Below are positions 1 to 9,336 of a stretch of 64,000 bases of DNA, piece after piece. The DNA lies in NCBI GenBank assembly GCA_031376385.1, contig JANMDQ010000023.1, positions 124,001 through 188,000 of the forward strand, read 5' to 3'. Every line of letters starts with the position of its first letter. The first letter of the stretch is position 1. This stretch comes from Aquisediminimonas sp031376385 (GTDB lineage Bacteria > Pseudomonadota > Alphaproteobacteria > Sphingomonadales > Sphingomonadaceae). The translations under genes and the position numbers were made by a program. Under the pieces are notes generated by a model. It did not search any database. It had not been told where the DNA came from and saw only the letters and a program-made list of their open reading frames with translations.

Positions 1-119
1 TCCGCACCGGAAAAGCTGTAGCGAATTTCGATTTCCCTTTGCGACACGTCTGGCACCAATACTGGTTCCCCCGCACCGAGCAACAACAAGGCAAAAAAGT
101 TAGCCAACAGCCGCTTCAC
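1..119 (-). CDS. TIGR02186 family protein, N-terminal fragment (runs off the window)
   Basis: Only the first ~39 codons are present. They read from a GTG at 119 and encode a signal peptide (VKRLLANFFALLLLGAGEP) followed by LVPDVSQREIEIRYSFSGA. That opening, with the DVSQREIEI motif, is what I remember of the alphaproteobacterial TIGR02186/Alph_Pro_TM family, an exported or membrane protein usually encoded directly after a TauE/SafE permease. The GTG overlaps the permease TGA by two bases, so the two are translationally coupled. The molecular role of the family is not established; linkage suggests sulfur compound export. The gene continues beyond position 1. Confidence 0.75.
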   Translation of the reverse strand, partial: MKRLLANFFALLLLGAGEPVLVPDVSQREIEIRYSFSGA

Positions 120-1030
120 TGCAGCTCAATCGTATAAATTTCAGACGGCTGCCAACCGAGGCCTAGAGCAAGACGGAACGCAATCAGCAAAACGATAATG
201 GCAAGGGCCATTCGAAGCACGTCCGCCCGCACCTGAGACGCGACGCGCGTGCCAACCTGCGCGCCCACGACACCGCCGATGAGCAAAAGCCCAGCCAGAA
301 CGATATCCACGGCCTTCGTCGTTAGCGCGTGCACCAGCGTTGTCGCAGCCGTCACAAAAAGGATCTGAAATAATGATGTACCAACCACCACGCGCGCGGG
401 CATGCCCAGCAGATAGATCATGGCAGGTACCATGATGAACCCACCGCCGACGCCTAGAAGAACCGTTAGTATACCTGTCAGAAACCCTAAAATGGCCGGT
501 GCCAAAGGGGATATGAACAGGCCAGAGCGGTAGAATCGCCACCGCATTGGCAGCATCGCGACAATCGGATGATGCCCCCGCTTACGCCGCACATTCGGTG
601 TACCATCTGTCTTGGGACGCAACTGTTCCCAAGCGTCACGCGCCATGAGAGTGCCAACCGAGCCAAGCAGAGTCACATAAAGCACGCCGATTACCGTATC
701 GATTTGCCCCCAGCGTTGGAGCAACGTGAATACCCCTGCCCCTGCAATGGATCCTGCCACGCCCCCCGCCACAAGAATGCCGCCCATCTGAAAATCCACC
801 CCTCCACGTTGTAAGTGGGCCGAAACACCTGAGATGCTGGAGCCTGTGACTTGCGTTGCCGCCGATGCAGCCGCAACCGTCGGAGGAATACCGTAAAAAA
901 TGAGCAGTGGCGTCGTCAGAAACCCGCCGCCCACACCAAACATGCCCGACAGAAAGCCAACGCCTGCGCCCAACAGCACAATCACAATTACATTCACTGA
1001 AAGGCCGGCAATTGGCAGATACAGATCCAT
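116..1030 (-). CDS. TauE/SafE-family sulfite/anion permease
   Basis: A 304-residue polytopic membrane protein with two related halves. Each has the Gly-rich signature of the family: GAGVGFLSGMFGVGGGFLTTP near residues 21-41 and GFLTGILTVLLGVGGGFIMVP near 182-202. About eight membrane segments are visible, with a basic cytoplasmic linker (around 145-160, PNVRRKRGHH). Members export sulfite, sulfoacetate or related small anions across the inner membrane. The next gene downstream is the TIGR02186 partner, overlapping its stop, which supports a two-gene sulfur-anion export unit. The true substrate cannot be told from sequence. Confidence 0.88.
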   Translation of the reverse strand: MDLYLPIAGLSVNVIVIVLLGAGVGFLSGMFGVGGGFLTTPLLIFYGIPPTVAAASAATQVTGSSISGVSAHLQRGGVDFQMGGILVAGGVAGSIAGAGVFTLLQRWGQIDTVIGVLYVTLLGSVGTLMARDAWEQLRPKTDGTPNVRRKRGHHPIVAMLPMRWRFYRSGLFISPLAPAILGFLTGILTVLLGVGGGFIMVPAMIYLLGMPARVVVGTSLFQILFVTAATTLVHALTTKAVDIVLAGLLLIGGVVGAQVGTRVASQVRADVLRMALAIIVLLIAFRLALGLGWQPSEIYTIELQ

Positions 1031-1073
1031 AGCCCGTCTTAACGACTTGGGCGAGCGAGTGAAAGCGCAGCCG

Positions 1074-2111
1074 TCAGAAATCTACTGCCAAAACCAGAGC
1101 AGGGCCGGAACTTGGCTGAGCATTGCCCAAAGCGAGAAATCGCCACTGCGCCGCAACTTTGATTGGTAAGATGCCTAGGGTGGTTTTCGCCACTAGTTCA
1201 GGCCCGATGTCGACGCGAGAAGCGCCTTTTTGCGCATCACCCCACAAGCCGACGCCTAAGCTTGTCCTCAGCGCGGGCGATGTTGAAAGGTCATGCCTCA
1301 CCGAGAGTGAACCCCCGGCAAAAAGTTCGCGGCGTTTTGACCCGACGATCCCGGCTTGTCCGTAGCCATCGACAGAAATTCTTCGAGTGACTCGCTTCTC
1401 GTCAAACCCTGATGTCACAAGTAGCGACCAGCGGTCTTTCTCTTGTTTCGAGACAGCAAAGCGGCGCTCCGCAATCATCTCTATGGGAAGAAAGCCTGTC
1501 GATTTAAGCGACAGCCCAACGCCAATTTCATCTCCGCGTCCACGCAGGGGAGCAGAGGCGCGAAGCGAAGCCGAGAGCGTGGCTTGCGTACCGGCGGTCG
1601 CAACTGGCAACAACGCCCGACCACCCCATTGGGACGCCCCCAGTGACGGACTTATCAGACCAGTATTTGCGCCCCTGCGCGTGAGCAGCCAGAATGAGCC
1701 GCTCAAGTGCAGGGATTTGGCTTCTTTTAAAGTGGTCTGAGGAGCAGGGTCGGGCTTGGCCACTGCAACCAATGGCGCAGTGATGCCCTCTTGCGCAAAA
1801 GCCATCGGTCTAAACGGCACGAGCGGTATGGCTACGGATACTGTGGGAACAGGTTGTTGCGGGCGGGAAATTATTGCCGCAGGTGCGGATATGACTGCCG
1901 GGGGCCGCATCACCATTGCCAGCCTCGGCCGCTCACCCAGCTGAGGCACTATGACTCGCTCCGCTGGTTGCAGGGCGACTTCAGGTGTAACAAAGGCGGG
2001 GTTGGACTGATCGATCTGCTGATCTAAAGGAAGTTTCAAATTCATCCGCATGATGGTCCATGAGCTCAGGATCAGGCCCAGAACCAAAAGCGGTTGGCCC
2101 TTCACGGACAT
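1074..2111 (-). CDS. NfrA-like C-terminal barrel protein (putative exopolysaccharide-associated)
   Basis: I chose the ATG at 2111 (MSVKGQPLLVLG), which overlaps the end of the glycosyltransferase by ten bases; the open frame runs up to 2156. The 345-residue product has an N-terminal hydrophobic segment, a Pro/Ala-rich middle (~50-120) and a C-terminal half of alternating hydrophobic/polar strands ending in Phe (AVDF), as in outer-membrane beta barrels. The C-terminal part resembles what I recall of the end of NfrA-type proteins, which pair with NfrB glycosyltransferases in surface polysaccharide export and phage N4 adsorption. It is far shorter than NfrA and I see no TPR region. Function is inferred from context only. 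Confidence 0.55.
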   Translation of the reverse strand: MSVKGQPLLVLGLILSSWTIMRMNLKLPLDQQIDQSNPAFVTPEVALQPAERVIVPQLGERPRLAMVMRPPAVISAPAAIISRPQQPVPTVSVAIPLVPFRPMAFAQEGITAPLVAVAKPDPAPQTTLKEAKSLHLSGSFWLLTRRGANTGLISPSLGASQWGGRALLPVATAGTQATLSASLRASAPLRGRGDEIGVGLSLKSTGFLPIEMIAERRFAVSKQEKDRWSLLVTSGFDEKRVTRRISVDGYGQAGIVGSKRRELFAGGSLSVRHDLSTSPALRTSLGVGLWGDAQKGASRVDIGPELVAKTTLGILPIKVAAQWRFLALGNAQPSSGPALVLAVDF

Positions 2112-3464
2112 TGAGATTTCGGTTCGAAAGCGAATATATGAGATGTCTTGTCCCAAACCACATGGCCAGTGAACAAAATCTGGATATATCCGAAAAGGGC
2201 TCGACTGGCCGCCATCACAGCGATGACATTACCAACAAACAGTCGAGGCACTGAGCAAGCGCCTTCGCGCCACCCATACTGAAGAGTGGTGAAATAGGCC
2301 CGGAAAAGTAATCGCCAGACCAACAGCATAAAATTGGCATCAAAGAGCGTTGTGACAATCCCAGGCATACTGATGGCCCGCCCCAAGGCCCAAAACGAGA
2401 GCCACAAGACCATCCCGCTATACCCGGTAAAGATCAGTGCTGCAGCCAAAATAACGCGGCGATCTCGCCAGCGCATCCAATGTTCAGATGCTCGTCCGCG
2501 CCAGCCTGCACGGTCCCACCCTGCGAGTGCGATCCCAATTATCCAGCGTGTCTTCTGGCGCACTGCAGTTTTCACAGTTGCCGGAAAGCAGGACCGAACC
2601 ACAATTTCAGTGTCCGTCAGCCGATCGATGGCCCTCACAAAACGAGACGAAAAACCGTCCTGCCAAAGGCGAAGGCCAAGCTCATAGTCTTCTGTTAGGC
2701 TACTCTCGTCGAACGGGAGGCCGCCTTTCTGATCCGCAATTGAGTTAAGCGCACGACGGGACAGGGCACAGCCTGTTCCAGCGCTGGGAACACTGGCACC
2801 CAAGGCCTGCCGGACGATCAATTCCTTTCGGTGGGCTTCAGCAAATTCATCTAGATAATGTCCCGCAATCCAACGCGACTCTGCGACTGGTTCTGGCACG
2901 ACAGGGATTTGGATCAGGTCATGATCGCGGCAGAGACTCCCGAACAGCTTAAGTTCGCCGCTGTGAACTTGATCTTCGGCATCATGCAGCAGCACGGCAT
3001 CAAATTCTACACGCTCCCGTTGCTCAAAGGCGCGCATCGCCTGCCAAATCCCATTTAAGCAATCCGCTTTGGTTGTGGGACCATCGTGCGACAGGATGAC
3101 ATGCTTGATTTGGTCAGACTGGGATGCCTTAATCACAGCGGCTGTTGCAGGATCGTTGGGGGTAGGTTCCGACAAACAGGCAAAAATCCTGTCCCTCCCA
3201 AACCGCCAAACATCTTCGCATCATATGGCCAATAACAGCATCCTCGCGCCACGCCGGCACGAAGACAGCGATTTTTGCAGGCGGAATATCATCGGACACT
3301 TGAACTGCTACGTTTGTTTTGCGGAAATGCTGCCAAAGCCAGATCAGATCGACAAGAAGATCGTCAATACCAAAAAGAAGCATACCGCAGGCTGCAAAGA
3401 GCAAAAGCTCGTACACCAATGTCGAGATAAGACCGCCCAAAAACTGCACCTTATCGTATAGCAA
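2102..3464 (-). pseudogene. NfrB-like family 2 glycosyltransferase, split by a one-base frameshift
   Basis: Two overlapping minus-strand frames encode one protein. The 5' part starts at 3464 (MLYDKVQFLGG) and carries an N-terminal membrane segment plus the start of a GT2 domain (IAVFVPAWREDAVIGHM). The 3' part begins around NDPATAAVIKA and carries the nucleotide-sugar site (LLHDAEDQ), the SLTEDYELGLRLW acceptor motif, QKTRWIIG (QxxRW) and C-terminal membrane segments, ending WDKTSH as in NfrB proteins. The frames join at a run of five Gs (plus strand 3158-3162); four would give ...VGTYPNDPATAAV... Intact, it would be ~450 residues, lacking the C-terminal extension of E. coli NfrB. It may be a real mutation, phase variation or a sequencing error. 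Confidence 0.8.
3158..3162. other. G5 homopolymer at the glycosyltransferase frameshift
   Basis: Plus-strand GGGGG (CCCCC in the coding sense) is where the two frames of the NfrB-like glycosyltransferase meet. Deleting one base restores a continuous conserved reading frame; as written the upstream frame ends after QRSCNSRCD. Confidence 0.75.
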
Positions 3465-3591
3465 GACCGTTCACGGTGGACAGTGTTACACAGCTTGGAC
3501 GAACTCGACAAGCCCAGTGTATTTTTGGCGATCCAATTGACGGACGCGGGCGAAAGCCTCAACCTGCCCACAGATGAGGAGCAGTTGAATC

Positions 3592-6500
3592 ATGGTGAGG
3601 AATTGGATTTTTCTAGCGGCTGGCTTCGTCGCCCTTACTCCCCTCTTCGCCACCAGTGAAACATCACCTCAAGTGAGCTTTGCCACTCCGGGATCGGGCG
3701 GTACAAGTGGCGGCGCGATCAACCGCTTCACGATGCGCTTTACCGAAGCGATGGTGCCATTGGGCGATCCGCGCGCCACGCCGCCTGCCAAGATGACGTG
3801 CAGCGTGCCAAGCACTGGGCGCTGGATTGATCCCCAGACATATGTGTTTGATTTTGAAAAACCTTTGCCCGGCGGGCTGACCTGCGAAGTGACATTGCGC
3901 GACAATTTGCGCAGTGCGCGCAATGTGGCGGTTATCGGTACGGCATCGTTCAAGATCGACACGGGCGGCCCATCCGCACGGGCGGTTCTGCCCGGAGAAT
4001 CGGACGGCGATGTTGAAGAGGATCAGGTCTTCCTCATCGCGACAAACACGCAAGCGACAGACGCATCGATAACAGCAGGCGGATATTGCGCCGTTGACGG
4101 TATTGGAGAGAAAATCGCTCTGGATGTCGTTGGACGTGACGTTGCGACGGAGCTGTTAGCGGATCTTGGCGAGGAGAATTGGGAATCCCGCAACTTCCTT
4201 GAAAATGCTGGATTACCGCGTCTGGTCTCCACCAGTGCGAAAGAGCGTGCAGCGGCGTTTTCGACTGTGACCGCTGTGAAGTGCCGCCGCCCCCTTCCCT
4301 CTGGCCGCGATGTCGCGCTGGTCTGGGGCAGTGGCATTTCGAGCGCCGACGGCCGCAAAGCAGGCCGTGACCAACGCTATGACTATACAGTGCGCAAAGC
4401 GTTTACGGCGCGGTTCGAATGTTCGCGCGTTAATCCTCAGGCGGGCTGCAACCCGGTGCAAGATGCCCATGTTCGTTTCACAGCACCCATTGCGATGGAC
4501 AAGGCGAAAGCGGTGCGACTGACGTTCGACAATGGCGGACAGAGCTTCGAACCCACGATCGCAGATGATGACAAGGGCAGCGCAACCATCAGCGATTTGA
4601 AATTCAAAGGGCCGTTCCCAGCTGCAATGGGTGCCAAGATCATCTTGCCGACTGACGTTAAAGATGAAAGCGGACGTCGGCTGAGCAATGCGCAGCGTTT
4701 TCCCGTCGCAATCAAATTTGACGAGTCACCGCCGCTTTTGAAATTTGCCGCACCCTTTGGGATCATCGAAGCGAAAGAGGGTGGCATTTTGCCGGTCACG
4801 GTGCGTGCCATTGAGCCGCAGCTGGCTCAAACGACAAAGAGCTTTACCGGCGATATGCTCCGCGTTGATGCCTCTGACGGCGAAATTGCGCAGTGGCTGC
4901 GCGACATTGATGATGCTGACGATACTGACTTTCGTGAAGAGGAGCGCGGTAAAGAGAAAATCCGCGTCAATTATACCGGCACAAAGTCGCTGCTGAACGG
5001 CAAGGGGACGGACGTGAAACTCGCCGCGCCAGCGGGTGGTAAAGCGTTTGAAGTGGTCGGGATCCCTTTGAAAGACCCAGGGTTCTACGTGGTGGAATTG
5101 GCGAGCCCGATGCTTGGCCGATCTCTGCTTGGCCGGACCGCCACCCGTTACGTGTCGGCGGGCGCATTGGTCACCAATATGGCCGTGCACTTCAAATGGG
5201 GTCGTGAAAAGTCGCTCGCTTGGGTCACGACATTGGATGGCGCGCTTCCTGTGGCAGGGGCCGATGTCCGCGTGACCGACAGTTGCTCAGGCACACAAAT
5301 TGCGCGCGGCACAACGGACAAATTCGGTCGGCTAAGCGTCAACGGCCTGCCTGAGCCTGAGACTTACACGGGTTGCGGCGAAAGCAGCACGCACGCACTG
5401 ATGATTTCCGCGCGATTCAGCGGTGATTTCAGTTTTACGATGACCGAATGGGGGGACGGTATCCGCCCTTATGATTTTGATCTGCCATACGGCTGGTCAG
5501 AAACGACTGATATTATGCATACAATTTTTGATCGTGCGCTTCTTCGGCAAGGCGAGACGGTCAATATGAAACATATCTTCCGTCGCCCGGTTGGCAACGG
5601 CTTCGAATTTTCCAAACCCGTTGCTGGCACCCTTAAGCTCTCCCACCGCGGTTCAGGCACAAGTTTTGACGTGCCTCTGACTATTGGCGCTGATGGGATC
5701 GGGGAGACGAGCTGGGCGGCTCCAAAAGGCGCGCCGATGGGCGACTATGATTTATCAGTCGTCGTTGGCAAGGAAACGATGTCGACCAACCAGTCGATCA
5801 AAGTGGATGAATTCCGTCTGCCCACTATGCGCGCGACAATCTCTGGCCCCAAAGAAGCAGTCGTGCGGCCGACCAAACTGCCCCTAAGCCTGTTTGTCGG
5901 GTATCTCTCCGGCGGTGCGGCGGCAAACTTGCCCGTCAGCGTCCGCACGGCTTATGCGACCTCCAGCAGCGATCCCGACGGTTGGGAGGATTGGACCTTT
6001 GGCGGCCGCAAGGTGCAAGAAGGCACGGTTCCGCTTAACCGAGACGGTGAAGAACAAGACGGACCCCTTCCGCAATCGCAAACAGTGCCGCTGACGCTGG
6101 GCGGGGACGGCACGGCGTCAACCAGCATCGACATCGCTCAGGATTTGACGTCCGAAACCGCACTTAGCGTGGAAATGGATTATCAGGATGCAAACGGCGA
6201 AACCCTGACCGCGCGGCGTACCATTCCGCTGCTGCCGTCTGCCATTCGCCTCGGTATAAAAACGGACGGCTGGATGATGCGGGATGACGATCTGCGCCTG
6301 AAGTTTGTGACGCTAGATGTCGACGGAGTGCGAGCGAGCGGCAAAGTGGTCAATGTCGAACTGTATGCGCGCGAAACCCTGACCGCGCGGCGGCGGTTAA
6401 TTGGTGGTTTTTATGCCTATGACAACCAGATGCGCACGCGCAAACTCGATGCACGCTGTTCAACGACATCCGATAAGCTGGGGCTCGCTGCCTGTGTGAT

Positions 6501-9336
6501 GAATGCGGGCGTGTCGGGCGAAGTGACGGTTGTCGCGACCACGACCGACAGCAACGGCAATGTCGCCCGCGCTGTCCGCACCGTCTGGCTGGCTGGCGAA
6601 GATGAATGGTGGTTTGGCGGCGATAATGGCGACCGCATGGATGTGATCCCTGAACAGAAAAGTTACAAGGCCGGGGAAACGGCACGCTTCCAAGTGCGGA
6701 TGCCGTTCCGTGAAGCGACAGCCTTGGTAAGCGTCGAGCGCGAGGGGGTGCTTTCCAGTTACGTGACGACGCTTTCGGGCACCGACCCGGTCGTAAAGGT
6801 GGAAATGCCAGGCAGCTATGCGCCCGATGTTTATGTGTCTGTTCTGGCGGTGCGCGGGCGTGTTGGCGGCTTCAAGCTCTGGACCGCCAAGATAGCGCGG
6901 GATTGGAACCTCCCTTTCCTCAACCGAGACGGGTATGAACCAACTGCCCTCGTTGATCTGGCCAAGCCAAGTTACCGGCTGGGCATTGCCAAGGTAAAAG
7001 TCGGCTGGGAAGGCCATCAGCTTGGCGTGAAAGTTGAAACGGATCGCAAACGATACGGCGTGCGTGAAACAGCGAACGTTAGCATCGCGGTCAAAGACCC
7101 AAGTGGCAAACCCGCCAAATCGGCTGAGATAGCGTTCGCCGCTGTGGATGAGGCTTTGTTGCAACTCCAGCCCAACGAAAGCTGGCAGTTGATCGACGCG
7201 ATGATGGGCGAACGGCCGCTGACGGTGCTGACATCTACGGCCCAAACTCAAGTGGTTGGCAAACGCCATTACGGCAAGAAAGCCGTCGAAGCAGGTGGCG
7301 GTGGCGGCGACGAGACCGCTGTCACGCGGACTGATTTCAAGCCAGTTTTATTGTGGCGCGGTCGTGTGGCGCTTGACGGGCAAGGCAAAGCAAAACTGCC
7401 CGTGCAACTGGCAGACTCTCTGTCTTCATACCGCCTTGTCGCTATCGCCAGTTCGGGAACCAATCTATTTGGAACGGGCGAAACGACCATTCGCACGGCG
7501 CAAGACTTGAGTGTTTATTCTGGTTTGCCGCCGTTGGTGCGCAGTGGCGACTGGTTTGGCGCGAGCTTCACACTGCGTAACGGCACGGACAAGCCTATGA
7601 CCGTGACCGCATCAGTGAAAGTGACGCCTGCCGTGGCCGCTGGAGAACCGCTGACTGTCAGTATTCCGGCGGGTGGCTCTGCCCCTGTCACTTGGAATCT
7701 CACAGCTCCTGACGGCGTCTCAGCGCTCAGTTGGGAAGTGGAGGCCAAAACCGCGAACGGCAAAGCCATCGACAAAATTGCGGCCAGCCAGATTGTTGCG
7801 CCCGCCGTTCCGATTGAGACATGGGCGTCCACCTTGGTGCGCGTTGGCGACAGCACCGGCGTGCCGATCATGCCGCCTGCGGGGGCTTTGGCGGGTCTTG
7901 GCTTTGTGGACGTCAAACTGTCCGATACGTTGGCCCCGCCACTTGCCGGGGTGCGGGCCTACATGGCGGCTTACCCTTACAGCTGTTTTGAACAGCAAAC
8001 TTCGCGCTATGTCGTGATGGGTGAAGGGGCAGGCTGGGATAAGTTGGCGGCGGAAATCCCTGCCTATCTCGATAGCGACGGCTTGCTGCGCTATTGGCCG
8101 ATTGCAGACCTGAAGGGATCAGAGGCGCTTACGGCCTATGTTCTTTCTATCACGACAGAGGCTGGCTTTATCATTCCCGCCGACGCCAAATCCAAAATGG
8201 TTGAGGCCATGAAAGCTGTGGTCAACGGGAAGCTGAAACGGGAAACGGCGTGGGCGTCCAATGATCGGCTCACGCGTATATCGGCGCTCGTGGCGCTGGC
8301 GCGTGTCGGTGAGGCAACGCCTGCTATGCTTGGCCAGATAGGTTTGGCCCCGGCGGATATGCCCACAGCCACGCTTGCCGATTGGCTGATGGCCATTGAT
8401 CGCATCCCCGGCGCGAATGCGGCACTTCGCACTGAGGCGGAGGCCGTATTGCGGCAGCGGATCGTTTATGAAGGATCGCGGCTTGATCTGACTGACAAAG
8501 GCGATGCGCCGTGGTGGATGATGTCATCAGGTGATGAAATGGCCATTAAGGCGCTGCTTGTAACGATGGGCCGTCCGGGTTGGTCAGGTGATGATGGCCG
8601 GATGATGGTCGGCATCGCGCTGCGCCAATCGCGCGGCCATTGGGACACGACTGTCGCTAATGCGTGGGGCACCATTGCCGCGCGTCGCTTTGCGGCACGC
8701 TATCCAGTCCAAGCTGTGATGGGCGTCACAACTGCCAGCCTTGGCAATGCAAACGCGTCGCAAACGTGGCCGATGGCATCTGACACTGCTCCGCTGCGGC
8801 TGACATTGCCGAACAAACAAATGCCGCTGATCCTGAAACAGGCAGGTGGCGCTGGCCCATGGGCGTCCATTTCAGTCCTCGCAGCAGTGCCGCTGAAAGA
8901 AGCGTTGTTTGCCGGTTACCGGATTGAGAAAAAGGTGACAGCGGTATCCCAAGCCAAATCAGGCCAATGGACGCGGGGCGATGTGGTGAAGGTGCGCATT
9001 ACAGTGCAGGCCACTGTTGGCCGCAACTGGGTGGTTGTGAACGACCCCATCCCGCCAGGCGCAGCTGTGCTGGGCGGCCTTGGCGGCCAATCCCAGCAAT
9101 TGGCAGCCGCGGCAAACGGAGGCGAGGGCGTGTCGCCATCCTATGCTGAACGGGGCAATGACAGCTGGAAAGGCTATTTCGAATGGGTTCCCGAAGGGCA
9201 GTTCGTGGTTGAATATGCCATGCGCCTGAATGGCACTGGCCAGTTCAAATTACCACCAACGCGCGTTGAGGCCATGTACTCGCCTGACATTCGCGGGGTG
9301 ACTCCCAATGATCCTGTGACAGTGGCAATGCGGTGA
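3592..9336 (+). CDS. Bacterial alpha-2-macroglobulin (thioester type, YfhM-like)
   Basis: A 1914-residue exported protein, longer than E. coli ECAM (~1650). It has a Sec signal peptide (MVRNWIFLAAGFVALTPLFA) with no lipobox cysteine, so it is probably periplasmic rather than a lipoprotein. Macroglobulin-like strands fill the first ~1000 residues; a bait-region-type domain starts near 1017 (VIPEQKSYKAGETARF); the A2M domain is near 1250 (LLWRGRVALDGQGKA). The thioester motif is intact as C1465-F-E-Q1468 in YPYSCFEQQTSRY. Such proteins trap proteases that enter the periplasm. AGGAG lies upstream of the ATG. The pbpC GTG overlaps its stop by 4 bp, so the pair is co-translated. Confidence 0.93.
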   Translation: MVRNWIFLAAGFVALTPLFATSETSPQVSFATPGSGGTSGGAINRFTMRFTEAMVPLGDPRATPPAKMTCSVPSTGRWIDPQTYVFDFEKPLPGGLTCEVTLRDNLRSARNVAVIGTASFKIDTGGPSARAVLPGESDGDVEEDQVFLIATNTQATDASITAGGYCAVDGIGEKIALDVVGRDVATELLADLGEENWESRNFLENAGLPRLVSTSAKERAAAFSTVTAVKCRRPLPSGRDVALVWGSGISSADGRKAGRDQRYDYTVRKAFTARFECSRVNPQAGCNPVQDAHVRFTAPIAMDKAKAVRLTFDNGGQSFEPTIADDDKGSATISDLKFKGPFPAAMGAKIILPTDVKDESGRRLSNAQRFPVAIKFDESPPLLKFAAPFGIIEAKEGGILPVTVRAIEPQLAQTTKSFTGDMLRVDASDGEIAQWLRDIDDADDTDFREEERGKEKIRVNYTGTKSLLNGKGTDVKLAAPAGGKAFEVVGIPLKDPGFYVVELASPMLGRSLLGRTATRYVSAGALVTNMAVHFKWGREKSLAWVTTLDGALPVAGADVRVTDSCSGTQIARGTTDKFGRLSVNGLPEPETYTGCGESSTHALMISARFSGDFSFTMTEWGDGIRPYDFDLPYGWSETTDIMHTIFDRALLRQGETVNMKHIFRRPVGNGFEFSKPVAGTLKLSHRGSGTSFDVPLTIGADGIGETSWAAPKGAPMGDYDLSVVVGKETMSTNQSIKVDEFRLPTMRATISGPKEAVVRPTKLPLSLFVGYLSGGAAANLPVSVRTAYATSSSDPDGWEDWTFGGRKVQEGTVPLNRDGEEQDGPLPQSQTVPLTLGGDGTASTSIDIAQDLTSETALSVEMDYQDANGETLTARRTIPLLPSAIRLGIKTDGWMMRDDDLRLKFVTLDVDGVRASGKVVNVELYARETLTARRRLIGGFYAYDNQMRTRKLDARCSTTSDKLGLAACVMNAGVSGEVTVVATTTDSNGNVARAVRTVWLAGEDEWWFGGDNGDRMDVIPEQKSYKAGETARFQVRMPFREATALVSVEREGVLSSYVTTLSGTDPVVKVEMPGSYAPDVYVSVLAVRGRVGGFKLWTAKIARDWNLPFLNRDGYEPTALVDLAKPSYRLGIAKVKVGWEGHQLGVKVETDRKRYGVRETANVSIAVKDPSGKPAKSAEIAFAAVDEALLQLQPNESWQLIDAMMGERPLTVLTSTAQTQVVGKRHYGKKAVEAGGGGGDETAVTRTDFKPVLLWRGRVALDGQGKAKLPVQLADSLSSYRLVAIASSGTNLFGTGETTIRTAQDLSVYSGLPPLVRSGDWFGASFTLRNGTDKPMTVTASVKVTPAVAAGEPLTVSIPAGGSAPVTWNLTAPDGVSALSWEVEAKTANGKAIDKIAASQIVAPAVPIETWASTLVRVGDSTGVPIMPPAGALAGLGFVDVKLSDTLAPPLAGVRAYMAAYPYSCFEQQTSRYVVMGEGAGWDKLAAEIPAYLDSDGLLRYWPIADLKGSEALTAYVLSITTEAGFIIPADAKSKMVEAMKAVVNGKLKRETAWASNDRLTRISALVALARVGEATPAMLGQIGLAPADMPTATLADWLMAIDRIPGANAALRTEAEAVLRQRIVYEGSRLDLTDKGDAPWWMMSSGDEMAIKALLVTMGRPGWSGDDGRMMVGIALRQSRGHWDTTVANAWGTIAARRFAARYPVQAVMGVTTASLGNANASQTWPMASDTAPLRLTLPNKQMPLILKQAGGAGPWASISVLAAVPLKEALFAGYRIEKKVTAVSQAKSGQWTRGDVVKVRITVQATVGRNWVVVNDPIPPGAAVLGGLGGQSQQLAAAANGGEGVSPSYAERGNDSWKGYFEWVPEGQFVVEYAMRLNGTGQFKLPPTRVEAMYSPDIRGVTPNDPVTVAMR

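Noticed and set aside
6460..7269. 269-codon minus-strand frame inside the alpha-2-macroglobulin gene
   Set aside because: Composition rich in His/Arg/Pro/Gln, no family features, and antisense to continuous A2M coding sequence.
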